This document shows, piece by piece, positions 35,975 through 48,232 of a DNA stretch of 64,000 bases. The notes below the pieces were generated by a model. The model ran no database searches. It had not been told where the DNA came from and saw only the letters and a program-made list of their open reading frames with translations. The position numbers and the translations under genes were made by a program. This stretch comes from Molanna angustata. Its lineage: Eukaryota; Arthropoda; Insecta; Trichoptera; Molannidae. The stretch spans positions 11,524,799 to 11,588,798 of the forward strand of contig OY754978.1 of assembly GCA_963576475.1 (NCBI GenBank), read 5' to 3'. How positions within the stretch are numbered: the first letter of the stretch is position 1; each line of letters opens with the position of its first letter.

Positions 35975-36292
35975 TAATAAATTACTTTTAGTTAGTATGT
36001 ATTACTTACGTTGATATAATTTTGAATAGGTACTGTATATTGTATGAGAACAAGAATAGGTATATTGTATGAGAATGCATTTAACTGCAGTTAAGACGTT
36101 TTCATAGCTGTGTTGAAATAAAAATTATTATTATATTTTTATTTTGGGATGGCAAGAGAACAAGATGATCTATAAATAATACTGTACAATGCTTTAAAAA
36201 AATGACTTTCTTAATAAAGAAAGTTAGAGAAACCTCGAAATTTTGTAATAAAAAGAAGTATATAAAATAAATATTCAAATGTTGACATCCCC

Positions 36293-36650
36293 TGATAGAA
36301 AAAAAAAATTCCGAGTATAAATGTATTGCAGGCCTTAATTTACTACGTATTCTGAAATTTTGGACTCCGTGTATTTAGCAGGTCAAAAGTTATAAGGGGG
36401 GACGGACACACAGACATACATTTCACACACAAAAACAGACACAATTTTCAACTCAGAATTCTCAATTCATTCTTGTTAAAAAACATACGTGTTGAGAAAC
36501 CTATAAGTTGGTGTTTTTTGATTTCAAAGATGAAAAAACTATGAAAAATGTAGACAAGGCCGTACAAATTCTCGCGGATCTTGTCTTAAAACTATTTCGA
36601 TAGGTATGTTAAAAGAAATAAATTCTTTTGAACAAATCGACAGTGTTAAA
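36293..36650 (-). mobile_element. Old Helitron-like remnant
   Basis: On the minus strand CACTGTCGATTTGTTC, ACACCAACTTATAGG, GTGTGTCTGTGTGTCCGTCC and CCCCTTATAACTTTTGA appear in the same order as at 13338-13650, with clear divergence. It lacks the 3' half. Confidence 0.7.
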
Positions 36651-37254
36651 AAATATTTTATTTTTTTATTTACTTTAAGATATATTTACTAACCTACTTA
36701 AAATTGAAATACTAATAAGATTTGCCAAGCGCACTTTTAACGTATTGTCAAATAGGACAAAGCAAATGTTTGTAATATTTGAAATTGTTCGATACGAATT
36801 CCATTAATCAAAATGGCGGAGGGAATGCAACGGGAATTGGCGGGAAAGCGAATTATTTTGTGCATAATGGCGGTACTTTTTGAGTGAAAAATGGTATGCA
36901 AATATTTGCTTATATCTCAGTTTCCATGAAATACGTTTTTGACAGAATAAATAACGACCGCAGTGGTATAAATGATATCAACGGTCCTAAATGGTTGATA
37001 AGGATTTTAATAAATGGTAGGGGGAGGAAGTATTCTGATTTATTTATTTAACCAAAAAATACAAAACATTATTTTGTAGAAAGGTTGACCAAATATTAAT
37101 GTTTCGTTCAATAAACATATGCAATTTAATAATAACAATACAAAGATTATTAACAAATCAATTCTGTTTGGGACATAAATTAACAAATGTATATAAAACC
37201 ATTAGTTGTCTTGTTTAATAAAAATATATCGGAAGACAAACAGTTGATTAAAGA

Positions 37255-37284
37255 CTAGTTGCATGTAACACATGAGATCCAACT
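37255..37284 (-). mobile_element. Helitron-like 3' terminus remnant
   Basis: On the minus strand CAGTTGGATCTCATGTGTTA then CATGCAACTAG reproduces the subterminal repeat, hairpin and CTAG end. The rest of that copy is not recognisable. Confidence 0.65.
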
Positions 37285-38160
37285 GCAACACATGTTTAAG
37301 TAAATCAGTAAATAAATTAAAACATTTGGAAAATGTTAAGGTAGGTATATAGTTTTTTTCGATGCGAATTTCCCTGATATTTTCCCAGATAAAAATATCA
37401 ATTACGATTATTGGTGCGAGTTTATTTACTGAGCTTTTGAATATTATTTGTATCATTTTGCTCTGATGGAAGTATGCAATGTAATAACTCACATTCAAAT
37501 GTTCATTCCAGCTGTGTAAATTGAATAGGAAACGATCGATACATAGATCCTCTCAGAGCATAAAATACGCCTGTGACTTGTAGCGGGAGTTCATATATGG
37601 CGAGGAAGTCGGATGTCTGGCGTTTGGCTAGTAAATCGTTTATTGTTCCATTGCTTGAGTGTCAATACTGTGCAATTGCTCCTCCACAGCATCTTCTACC
37701 GTTTATAATATAATGCAATCTGATGTCCCACTAACAATTTATGTGGCCCTAATCCATTTAAATGTTACATTTGTCTACCTTCTAGGTAGGAATTTGTGTA
37801 TTTTATTTTATTTTATTTGCATACCAATATTTTACAAGATTTAATGGTGTTTTAAATAATAATACGGAACGCATAAATATTGATCGACCGATAACAAGCA
37901 CTGAATGGAATAAATTGCCAATTAAAATTTTCTGGAGCCATATACCGAACGAATATGCAAAAAAATAATTTTAAAAATATATTGTTAAATGAAACTGGAA
38001 ATGATCATTAGTCGAACGAAAGTTAGGGACATGACTAACAAAAAGGAAAAATAGACGAAAAAATGGGATAGATGTAAAGAGTCAATTCCATAAGGTCAGT
38101 CTTGATGTTTTTGTTTGTGCATGAAACTAAAGAAAGTACCTAATGAATGTTTGCTAGAAT

Positions 38161-38350
38161 CTCTTCTTCTTCTGTGTCACAATCCTTGGATTGGTCTGCA
38201 CCAAACACTCGATCTTTCCACTTATCTCTGTCGTCCGCCAGTCTCTTCATCTCTTTGTAACTGCTACAGCGCACGTCACCGATTATCTGGTCTATATAGT
38301 TGTTTCTGGGGCGGCCTCTACAGTTGCCCCCATAAATCATTCCTTTTGCT
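38161..38350 (-). pseudogene. LINE C-terminal fragment, family S copy 1
   Basis: On the minus strand GGNCRGRPRNNYIDQIIGDV and CSSYKEMKRLADDRDKWKDR, followed by an EEEE-rich end, resemble the GRPRxxYxDQI...YxxMKRLAxDRxxW terminus of lepidopteran LINEs. A second copy with the same end is at 49049-49212. Confidence 0.65.
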
Positions 38351-38375
38351 AGAATAGAGAAAAATATTGGTGTTT

Positions 38376-38442
38376 GGCGCTCGGTTCTCTCTGCCAACCC
38401 CATAAGCTTCATGGCGTGATGGTATGTATATGTTTGTGTGTA
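38376..38442 (+). repeat. Family R LINE tail
   Basis: GGCGCTCGGTTCTCTCTGCC, CATGGCGTGATGGTATG and a short (ATGT)n-like tail. Only the last ~65 bp of the element remain. Confidence 0.65.
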
Positions 38443-38531
38443 TGATATTAGGTATTTAATGTATGATAAGTACAATGAAGATTTGTGTTCTCTGTACAGC
38501 TCATACTATAAATTTAATTGACTTCATATAA

Positions 38532-38660
38532 GCGGTTAGGGTCATAAGGTCGAAACCACAAAAACTCTGTTTTTGTAGTTTCACCCTTACGGCTTAGGAT
38601 AATAAGGGTGAAACTACAAAAAATGAGATTTTGTAGATTCGACCTTATGACCCTTAGCCC
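38532..38660. mobile_element. Foldback palindrome, 58-bp arms
   Basis: Arms of about 58 bp (GGGTCATAAGGTCGAA and TTTTTGTAGTTTCACCCTTA on the left; their complements on the right) surround a 12-nt loop at 38591-38602. The mismatches between the arms are scattered. There is no ORF and no other copy noticed in the window. Confidence 0.7.
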
Positions 38661-40189
38661 CCGATTGTACGTGTAAAGTGCATTGACTTAGAGCTGATTA
38701 GTTTCCCATAGACAACAGTTGTTCTGTCAAAACTTTTGGAATGATTTCGCATTCTTGAAAAGTAAATTATTTGTCATTTGTTCAAAGATTACACGTATAT
38801 TAGAACAGGATTTTCTAGTTGAGCAGCAGTAATCTACTTATTGTTGTCATTATAAATGTGGTGTGATAAAAGGTAAAATAAATAAATAATAGAAATGGGT
38901 TTCATTAAAATAAGTATAATCGGGGATTGACGAACTTTAAAGAAAAAAAATAAACAATTTTGTGTTGGCCACAGTGTAGTTATTTCGTATTTTTTCGTAA
39001 TTATGATGACTGTATAATTTGATTTCATCTTCTTTTTTGAATACCGTAACTCCATAAATACTGTATAGCTTTAGGGCATAACAGACATGACCAGTCGGCT
39101 TCCATCTTGTTGATGAGAAAAGGTGCATCTTTGACGGGCAAATTGCTCTTAAGTGCATATTTACGGTATGCACTACAATAAACATATGGCATAAAGCAAA
39201 CCCTTGAATATTCCTTTGTATTGTCAAATAATTTATATGCGTCCTAATGACATGGAAATAAAATTAATTCATTTCAACTACACACCACAAGCAGAGATCG
39301 CAATCCAGCATGATTTTTGCGTAATTACTAAAAAAAAGCTGGATCCAGCAATTTGCCGATTTTTAATGAAAACAAAAATATTCTCATAAATATAAGACAA
39401 CTTATTTGCATTACATATAAGTATATTATAGTTGATTGAAAATAGTATGAATTATTTATAATATTTATACTTGATGTCGCCATTTTGTCGTGTATAACAT
39501 CGATTAAAAGTTGTATATATAAATTTTTTTCTACGGCATGATTCTTTTTTCGACATTGTTAAAAATCTTAACGTAGCAGAAAAAATGTAGAAAAAAAGTG
39601 TTTGGTCGTAAAAAGACATGAATAGATTCCATAGAATATTTATTATAATTTTAAATGGAATAATGTTTTATAAAAAAACTGGACTATTGCGCCATTACGT
39701 GGAAAATGAATTACTCTGCAGATCCGCTGCGGTGGATCCAGAAAGCCAAAAAATGTGCTGAATCCAGCTGGATATGCTAAATGCGGGATCCAGCAATTGC
39801 AATCCTTAATCACAAGTTACAGTTATTTAGGATTTTTTTGAACTTGACATAGGAAGATAAACTCAATAAATGTACCTACTTAATATTACATACATAACAA
39901 TGTGGAGTAACCAGTTCATTATTTTCATGCCTAATATTATGGCAGCAGTAAAAGGGGAAAAATACAATCTGTTGAAATATTTATAAAATATACTCAAGAA
40001 TTCCACGTTGGAAATAGATCCCGCCTTCATTTTTATACGTGTTTGTACCAATATATTTAAATTAAATAAGTAATATGAAAAAAAAACTTTTCATATTTAA
40101 ATGGAGTTCTTTGATATCCAACAAGTTATCATTTCGTTAAACAAAATTGTTTTACTAATTGAAGTTATTATATTAAATTATTCGCTTCG

Positions 40190-40585
40190 TTGTGTTAAAA
40201 GGAGCGCAAATGAAAATATTGTTATGTCGAGCCTTTAAATTTGCTGAAACAAAAGTCCAAAAGTGCATCTGGCTCGGGCTCGTCGGTCTCGACCGATATA
40301 GTAGATTCCTACCTACACGGGGAGCGGTGCGAGTCACCGCTACGTCAGTAGTTGCAGCATTCAACAAAGGGCGGTAGATGGCACTATTCCTTTTGGGCTT
40401 TTGTACGTACGCCTGGCTGTTTTGCTTCAACGGAACGACAGCAATAGACAATGAAACTGCCGTGATTCATATACAGTCATCCACCCTATTGTCTGTGCGC
40501 TTTTGTGATATTTCGATACGGATAGGACTTACATACTGTACGGTTTTAACACAGCTTATCAATCTGTGTACAGTAAAATAAAAAC
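40190..40585. other. GC-richer unique block, function unknown
   Basis: This block is less AT-rich than its surroundings and carries no repeat recognised here. On the plus strand two short open frames abut: one ends TAG at 40377 and the next starts ATG at 40378. On the minus strand a 92-codon frame spans it. AATAAAA follows at 40577. It lies in the large prickle intron and could be a regulatory block, an alternative first exon or a decayed gene. I recognise no domain. Confidence 0.3.
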
Positions 40586-40854
40586 ACGATTGAAAATTTA
40601 ATGAATTGTGTGAAGTTATTTTATACAAGCACATGTCACTTGAAGTATAGGTACGTCGTCTAACTCATTTTGTATTTTCAAGAAAAAACTACAGAAGGAA
40701 TATTTATCCCTGAACACCTGATCCTGATTTCCTCTTCTTGTCCTTACCCTAACCTTTTTTTAGCTATTCTTAGTGTAATATATATTTTCTTTGTTTTTTT
40801 TTGCTTTCATTCTTTTGTTGTTGTACATACACAATTTTGTCAAACTTTGTAATC

Positions 40855-40935
40855 TGGGTGGAAGAAATTGCCTTCTGGCTCGTTTTCAATATATTTGTTT
40901 ATATTATGTACAGAAAGATAAATAAATGTTATAAG
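40855..40935 (+). repeat. LINE 3' tail fragment
   Basis: GGGTGGAAGAAATTGCCTTC, then TTTATATTATGTACAGAAAG and AATAAATG. Same tail type as 30270, 60310 and 62569. Confidence 0.5.
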
Positions 40936-41227
40936 TAAATGAATAGATTGTGTCTTAAAACATGAATAACTCCTAATTAGATAAACATACACTAATTAGA
41001 GGAACGACATAGAACCAAGAATCCCTTATATTTTAAAGAGGTGTGTGGTTTTTCTGTACTTGGATGATGTTTTTTAGAAAAATGTGGCGTTCTCCTCACT
41101 CTGCCTACCACGTGATGTTATGTAGGATGTATTTTCATTATGAAAAATAAATCATTCTTTTACTTCTTTCTCAGCCCATTCCCCTCCACTTCTAGACGTT
41201 CCTTCTCCTTTGCAACTAAAAATATTT

Positions 41228-41590
41228 TTCATTATTATGTCTATGAACAAATTTCTTAATATATGGCGTTAAAAATGGCGACTGATGATTAGGAGGCCCG
41301 ACCCGGATGAACTGGGATAGAGGGGCAGGAAATGATGATGGCGTTAAAAAATGATTCGTTGTCATTCCAGAGATGACGAAGGAGTATTCATCATATTTTT
41401 AAGAAATGTAAAAATGCTACATAATACATAAATATAAAGGTAGAAGTTTCAAAAATTTCAATTGATAAAATACCTAAATAAATAAAAAGGCATAATTGGT
41501 GAACGCTGTGCATGCGCTTAAAGTGATCACGAATGATTTCTCGGTTCTCGAATGAATATAATATATTTCAACATCATCTCTATCGACATA
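41228..41590 (+). mobile_element. MITE family D, diverged, with a nested insertion
   Basis: TGGCGTTAAAAA, then AATTGGTGAACGCTGTGCAT, TTAAAGTGATCACG, CGGTTCTCGAATG and CATCTCTATCGACATAAT are the family motifs in order, weakly conserved. A 60-bp retroelement tail is inserted at 41278-41337. Confidence 0.55.
41278..41337 (+). mobile_element. 60-bp retroelement tail with target-site duplication
   Basis: GGAGGCCCGACCCGGATGAA, CTGGGATAGAGGGG and an ATG-repeat end form an extremely 5'-truncated LINE tail. It is flanked by ATGGCGTTAAAAATG (41263-41277) and ATGGCGTTAAAAAATG (41338-41353), which differ by one A. Confidence 0.7.
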
Positions 41591-42636
41591 ATATATACAG
41601 TTTGTCAACATATATTTGGGGTCTTACTCGAAGAACGATTGTATAATGAAGTCGGTTAAAAATATATAAAAAACTAGTTGGTTCAAATTGAAAATGGATT
41701 TCAAAAAGTATTTAAAGTACAGTCGATTTCGGCTTGGTATTCAAGCCTGATAAATAATCGGAGATCCCAGGGGTATTGAACAATTCAACAATGAAATGAT
41801 TAATTTGCGCCGGGCAAAGACAACGCGTGGCATCCGATCCCACAAAGATGGGCAGGGGTATGAAACTATTGACAGCTGGACCGCAATTCCATTCAATAAT
41901 CACGTTCACATTCCATTTATCTTGTGGCGAAATATCTCGATGTAGTAATTAATACCTAACCTCTCTGGAAAGGAGGGTATTTGGTTCAAAACAGGGATGG
42001 AAGCCGGCGTATTTTGTATTTATGTACGAAGAGTTCCTTGTAATTATTATTTTTAGTCTCTTTAAAGGTTATGGGGGGTTCCTACCAACCAAAGTGTCTG
42101 TCAATGGAACGCGTGATTTCGAATACTCTTCCATAGAAAAAATAAAAAAATAATGTAAATTGTATAATGTAAAAAAATAATGTAAATAATGTATTAATAT
42201 GAAAGAATAAAAAAATGATACATGATATGTCATGACAAAGTTTAAAAATATCACAAATAAAAATTAAAATTGTCCCCGAAAAGAAGGAAACCTTGTGCTT
42301 CGGGAAGGTGTTCAGAAAACTAAAAATTAACAACATAGAGAGAAAAAGTCCACAAGAGTTTAGAAAAAATAGATTATTTAAATTTACATAAAATAGAAAA
42401 TGAAATAAAAAATAAAGCTAAAATTCATAATAAAGGTACACAAAACTCACACACACACATACGTACACAAAATTAAATCATTCATACGGTACAATGAAGA
42501 GGAAAATATTTCAAGTAGGTACTACTTGTGATTCTAAGTAAATGATTCCTACGTTTAATTAATATATAAGCAGTAGATTTACCCATTTTTTTTAATTCAT
42601 GAGAAATCCAACGGCCAATATGAATTTATGCAGGAG

Positions 42637-42766
42637 AATTGAAAACTTATTGTAGGTATGTAAATATGTCTCGTATAGGACATTGCAAAATAAATTTAAT
42701 TGAAAACTTATTGTAGGTATGTAAATATGTCTCGTATAGGACATTGCAAAATAAATTTAATTGAAA
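42637..42766. repeat. Perfect 61-bp tandem duplication
   Basis: A unit starting AATTGAAAACTTATTGTAGG occurs at 42637 and 42698 with no difference seen, followed by the start of a third (AATTGAAAA). Lack of divergence implies a recent duplication. Confidence 0.9.
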
Positions 42767-44131
42767 AAACAACTGACTAAAAATCGATCTTTTATATTAT
42801 TTACGTATAAATCATGCCTTCAAGACAGTAACTTAACAATCCTGTCATTCTGTTAACAAGCAAGGTGAAAATAAGTGCCTTAGGATGGTTTGGCTTGATG
42901 CAAAGAATAAAAGAGCGTATGACATACACTATACTTACCTATATGATTAAAAATAAGGTAGTATTTTGTTCTCTTTGCCTCTGTTTGGTGCTTATTGTGG
43001 GTGAAATGTGTTTTAATTCATCTTTTTAATGAAAAATCTATTACACGTAATGTACAGGTAGCTGTTTCTGACCATTTTTTTTCTGAATGAATTATGTAGT
43101 TTAATGATCATAAATTTATTTTATGTATTTTACATTTCGTTATTTGTATGAAAGTTGCTTGCCAAAAATGTTTATTTCAAAGATTATACAATAAAAAATG
43201 AAACATAATTGAAAATAAAATCATAAAATGATGAAACAAAATTAGAATTGATTAAAAATGATAAAAACACGTCTATTTCAGGATGAGGATGAAATATCGT
43301 TAGTGAATGAAGAGGGGATTGTTGGATTTTGTTTTAGGGTTTTAAAACATCTTCAACTGTCTCATGTTTTTAAACTGTTTTATGTTTTAAAGTGTCATGA
43401 AAAAAATCTGTATAATTGAAACGTGTATTATTATCTCGCTGAATTCTAAAAATACGTGAAAAATACATGTAATTATTGTGGCATAGTACTGAATAATATA
43501 AGCATACAAGTTATGTATATTTTATTGCTTTTAATAAAAGAATAGAAGTCTCCAATAAACTAAGTAGTTTTTTGTGTTGGGATGTCTGACCAAGATATGA
43601 AAAGAACGAAATGTCACGGAAAATCGGCGAAGCCTTTAAGAGAGTTGGAAAGAAAATTGATGGCTTCGGGATGTGTAGAACATTACGAATATCATGAAAA
43701 TCTATATGCATATCAAATGAACGACTGTCTGTCGTCAATCTGTTAACAGCACATTATATAATATTTTGGAAACTGCCTGAGGAGTACCTGATAACCAGAA
43801 GAAGCTCTTCGTGACGGGAAGTATGAAGGGTAATAGATCCAGAACTAACACACTGATCATATGGAGTGGTTTTGATTAAATCCGCTATAGGATTTGTCAT
43901 GTATGGTAGTTCAACCATATAATAACTATAATAACGCGTATTCAAATATATACACAATTTTTAATTAATACAGTAAAGTAATATACAAAGTATAAGTACA
44001 ATTTCTATATATAAAACCATAAAGTGAGAAAAATCTATTCAAAATACCTAATATCAGAAATATCGGAGAGTTATTTTTATTCCTTCTCATTGTATATATT
44101 CATTCCTAACTACGGAGAATACCAACATCCT

Positions 44132-44677
44132 TACGGCCCGTTCCCACTTGTCGAGTGTTATGTCCGACAAATTGTCGGTTGATCTAGTGGCAATACATGT
44201 CATTTTAAATGGAGCTGGTCACACTTATACGATAACGACAAGTGTGAACAGCTCCACTTAAAATATATTGCCACTAGATCACCCGAAATTTTGTCGGGCC
44301 AAACACACAAGTAGGAATGGGGCCTAAGTGAGAACAGCTCCATTTAAAATGTATTGCCACTAGATCACCCGACATTTTGTCGGACCAAACACACGACTAG
44401 TAGGAATGGGGCCTAAGTGTGAACAGCTCCATTTAAAATGTATTGCCACAAGATCACCCGACATTTTGTCGGACCAAACACACGACAAGTAGGAATGGGG
44501 CCTAAGTATGAACAGCTCCATTTAAAATATATTGCCACTAGATCACCCGAAATTTTGTCGGGCTAAACACACAAGTAGGAATGGGGCCTAAGTGTGAACA
44601 GCTCCATTTAAAATGTATTGCCACTAGATCACCCGACATTTTGAAGGACCTAACACACAAGTGGGAACGGAGTCTTA
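44132..44677. mobile_element. Foldback element family F with five-fold amplified arm
   Basis: The ends are inverted (CGTTCCCACTTGT near 44140; ACAAGTGGGAACGG near 44665), as in the element at 19739. Inside, an 86-89-bp unit beginning GAACAGCTCCA(C/T)TTAAAAT starts at 44246, 44332, 44421, 44510 and 44596. Each unit carries CACTAGATCACCCGA, ATTTTGTCGG and AGGAATGGGGCCTAAGT. The left arm is present once in the opposite orientation. No coding capacity. Confidence 0.8.
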
Positions 44678-45035
44678 TTATTTATATTCGTAAGTTTCCA
44701 TAAATACCAATCCTATAAATACCAATAAATACCAATGCAAAAGAATTTAAAAAACTATCACTAAGATGGGTTTATGAAATAGATGAAAAAATCCTTAAGG
44801 AAATAATTCTTCCAAATAAAATGTAAATGCACTATTACAAACAACAGAATAGACAAATAATTTATTTCCACAAATTTTGGTTGTGTGTGCATGACTCAAA
44901 ATGTAATATTGTATTTAGAAGGAAAGATGCATACGTTTGAATGCGTAGCGTATGTATGTACATGTACTTATATTATATGTAAATGTATCTATAAATAAAC
45001 AACGTAATAGACAATAACATAAAACTAGCTCACCT

Positions 45036-45265
45036 TAGCACAGGCTATGCCTAGTGAGGGGGCTAGTAACAAAGATACAAACAAAAAGATATGGCTTAAA
45101 CTATGTAAGCTCCAGTGAAGTGGTAAATTGATATTTATTGAAATGAAATAACTTATATTTACTTTGTATGTTAACTATCTATGAATAAGCTTATATTATC
45201 TTAAGATATTTTGTATCTCATATATACTGTATATTTTTGGATAGAAATAAATAAAAATAAATAAA
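45036..45265. repeat. Unclassified dispersed sequence with AATAAAT tail
   Basis: CACCTTAGCACAGGC and GCCTAGTGAGG match, in the opposite orientation, the hairpin motif at 7985. The stretch ends in AAATAAATAAATAATAA at about 45262, which could be a retroelement tail. Confidence 0.35.
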
Positions 45266-46481
45266 TAATAAAATAAGCTCTATACTGATTTCTGCTAACC
45301 AGGCGTAACATCAATATGCAAAGGATCATTTATTACACAAGCCTTTCGATCTGCCGGCATTCAGACATTCAATTCGTCAAAGCATTGAAGGGAAATATTG
45401 AGAGGAGTTTATGTTCTTAAACATTAAAGATGCTAACGCATATACGAAAAAAATAGTGCCGGTTTTTATAGGAAGCGAATACATATTATAAAGTTAGTCG
45501 CATAGCTGTGTTTAAAAATAGTAATTGCATCCTTGTTGCGTAATACGCCCCAAGTGCTAGGTATACGAATAATGATTTACGTCACGCATGGTTTTGTGAA
45601 GCATCAGTATCAATATATTATTATGTCAAGTATAATTTGCAATATGATGTAATTTTCTTTCACTTAGGAGCAAAATAATCTATGTTATACTACTCAAGAG
45701 TTCTAAATGATACTGTGTAGGTTTTTTTTAAACAAAATTGTTTATGGTCTACATATATTTTTTCATGCCATAATCAAAGACCACAATCATTTTTGTTTGA
45801 TTTAAAAAAGAAGTATTGTGGAGTTATACACTATAAATACCGTCACCATTGACGATATAAGATATAAAAACAAAAATTCTGATAGAACTGATGCCCAATA
45901 TCGATGATTATAATATGACTCAATTAGCTTATGGGAAAAAGTCGAACGATAATGATGAACCATAAGCTTGACTGGATACTGGATTTGTCAATTGAAACAA
46001 AATTATATGCCAGGAACACTTTAAAATTTTGATTCATTATTATTCATGATCCTTCTGTTAACATGCATTTAACAAATTATAGACGAATAACCCTGGAACA
46101 TAAATTAAATTATTTTAAAAATATAACATAGTTTTAATCCGCAAATGAGTATGAATTTAATAAGCGCTTTCGAAGAACACAGTCGGCATCCTCAGAGGCA
46201 ATTAAATCAAACTTAATATACCTAAATATTATAATATTGTGTGGAAAGAGTGAATTGGAGAGGTGCGGGGACCGGGGTACTATGTGTTTTTATTTATTTT
46301 TTAATATAACTTAATTGATATTTATAAATCTCCACTGTGTTAACGTAAAAAAATTGAAATTATTAACCCTGCAAAATTTAAAAATAAACATTTTCTCTTA
46401 TAAAACAATTTTAATAAAGATAACATTTAATTTTGTTATGACCACGAGTGATATACAATATTATTAACTGATTTTTTTAGA

Positions 46482-46580
46482 CAAACTTTTTAACATCTCA
46501 ATAGAGACGACGTTGGCATATTATAGAAGAATTAGGAACTCAAGGCACCTATAGGGCTTTCGATCTATCATCGAGTTTGT
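46482..46580 (+). mobile_element. MITE family D, left end
   Basis: AGACAAACTTTTTAACATCT, CAATAGAGACGACGTTGGC, AGAAGAATTAGGAACTCAAG and GCACCTATAGGGCTTTCGAT, then similarity ends. Only the left TIR and inner edge survive. Confidence 0.6.
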
Positions 46581-46789
46581 TCCCTATGCTGCGGCAGGCA
46601 GAGATGCTTACTTGGTAGTGATCGCCAAGGTCAGGGAGACTTGATATGGCACGAAGAAGAATTTTTATTTTCTGACTAGACGAAGGTCCACTCTGAAGTG
46701 ATTATAAAATATATATTTCTATATATCGCGTATATTCAATCGTTTTTTGTTTCATATTTTGTTTAATTTATTAAGAAAGAATGAATATG

Positions 46790-46942
46790 TCCTCGTATCA
46801 AGTACATAATACATTCTCTGAATAAACTAAGTATAAATATCTGTACTATAGGTGAACGAAATCCGTCGTGTTAGGTTTCAAACTCACGACCGCTGTATTA
46901 CTAACCCAGTGGGCTAAACGTTGTGCCACCACTCATCCGAAG
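46790..46942 (-). repeat. SINE-B
   Basis: On the minus strand GAGTGGTGGCACAACG, GGGTTAGTAATACAGCGGTC, GTGAGTTTGAAACC (decayed B box) and GATTTCGTTCACCTATAG, ending in ACATATTCATTCTTTC. Nearly full-length. Confidence 0.7.
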
Positions 46943-47779
46943 ACATAATTTATAATCATGATTTATGAAGGATTTCATCTACTTTAGTTTGACTCTGATC
47001 GTTATCTATTTTCCACGTTTGTCTTTGTTTTCCTGATTTTATATCCGCTGCTCCAAACGAGCCAAAAATTGGTAAATATCTCGTGAAAAGTAGATTTCAT
47101 GTGTATCTACTCTTATCTGCAATGCTTCTGTGGTCAAATATACCAGTAATAAATTGAATTTCTCATAGTTTCAATATTTCTTAAGTCCACAAGGCAGGGC
47201 TTGTAATCGTTAAAACGACATACTTATAATAAATGTAAAAAAACATCAAGCAGAAATGATAAAGAAAGTGTATTGCAAATTATATCTGATATAATGATAT
47301 ATCTTTATTAAGTGCAACAGAGATTGATTCAAAAATAATTTATATTTTGCGGTAATTTCGTACGTGCGAATGCAAGACTGCTTCACAAATATGTAGATTC
47401 CAGTTATTTTATAACTATATCTACAACTGTATCTAAGCTATGAAGAACAAAATAGAGCTTTCAAGACACTGGTAAATGCAACCACTCCCAGGTGCCAGAC
47501 TAGACTTTTACATACTAATATTCAATAAAAAAGAAAATACAAAAAAACAGCCATTAAAAAATGATTAATCGAAAACGTTGCTATCTCTCGGAGTATGAAT
47601 TTTATGTATTTTTTTTCAGTTGTGTTGTTATTTTTTTAGTTGGGTTGTTATTTTTGTAGTTAACATATTTTCGTGAAGCTTTTTTAGAGATTGTTCTCAA
47701 ACTGTAAGATATCGGATTGAATTGTTTACACCGTACCTAAGTAGCATTAAACATTTTTTTCAATTATCTTATTTTTTTT

Positions 47780-48232
47780 ATTTTTATTAAATTTACAATA
47801 CATAATATACAAAATATAAAACAATCAAACTATATAGAAAAAGATGCACAATAAGAATAAACATATTTCCCTTTACCAGAGTGCAAGCTCTCGTGTGTAA
47901 AGGAGACAATATTCTGATATTTTTAACAATTCATAAAATATTTGCATTTATTTCAACAAACCAAGTAACTCGATTTTACTGCATCTATTAAATGAAAACA
48001 ATTTCTTAGTTCTGTGAGGAGTCTGGTTTTTTGTGGTAATAATATTATGTTGGTGGGTGGCAGAAGAATTACATATCATTGACCTCAACTTAGTCATATT
48101 TTTGAGAGGTATAGTCACAGTAGCAAATTGCCGTGAAAGATATATGTGAGAGAAGAAGGCCACGCATGTTAAAAACCAATTTTTCCATGTTAATTTGTAG
48201 CGTGTTTCGGGTTCAATTATAAATAATATCAC
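47780..48232 (-). mobile_element. CR1-like retroelement 3' end
   Basis: On the minus strand an open frame ends HQHNIITTKNQTPHRTKK...SKIELLGLLK (stop at 47948), resembling a decayed CR1-type C terminus. It is followed by TCTCCTTTACACACGAGAGC and an AT-rich tail at 47780-47910. The UTR matches that at 5041-5166 and 61824. Confidence 0.5.

Noticed and set aside
39285..39805. Inverted GGATCCAGCA phrases as a hAT or foldback element
   Set aside because: Pairing is patchy and boundaries cannot be set by eye; noted only within the intron entry.
44246..44680. CRISPR-like regularly spaced repeats
   Set aside because: Units are contiguous 86-89-bp tandem repeats with no unique spacers, in eukaryotic DNA.
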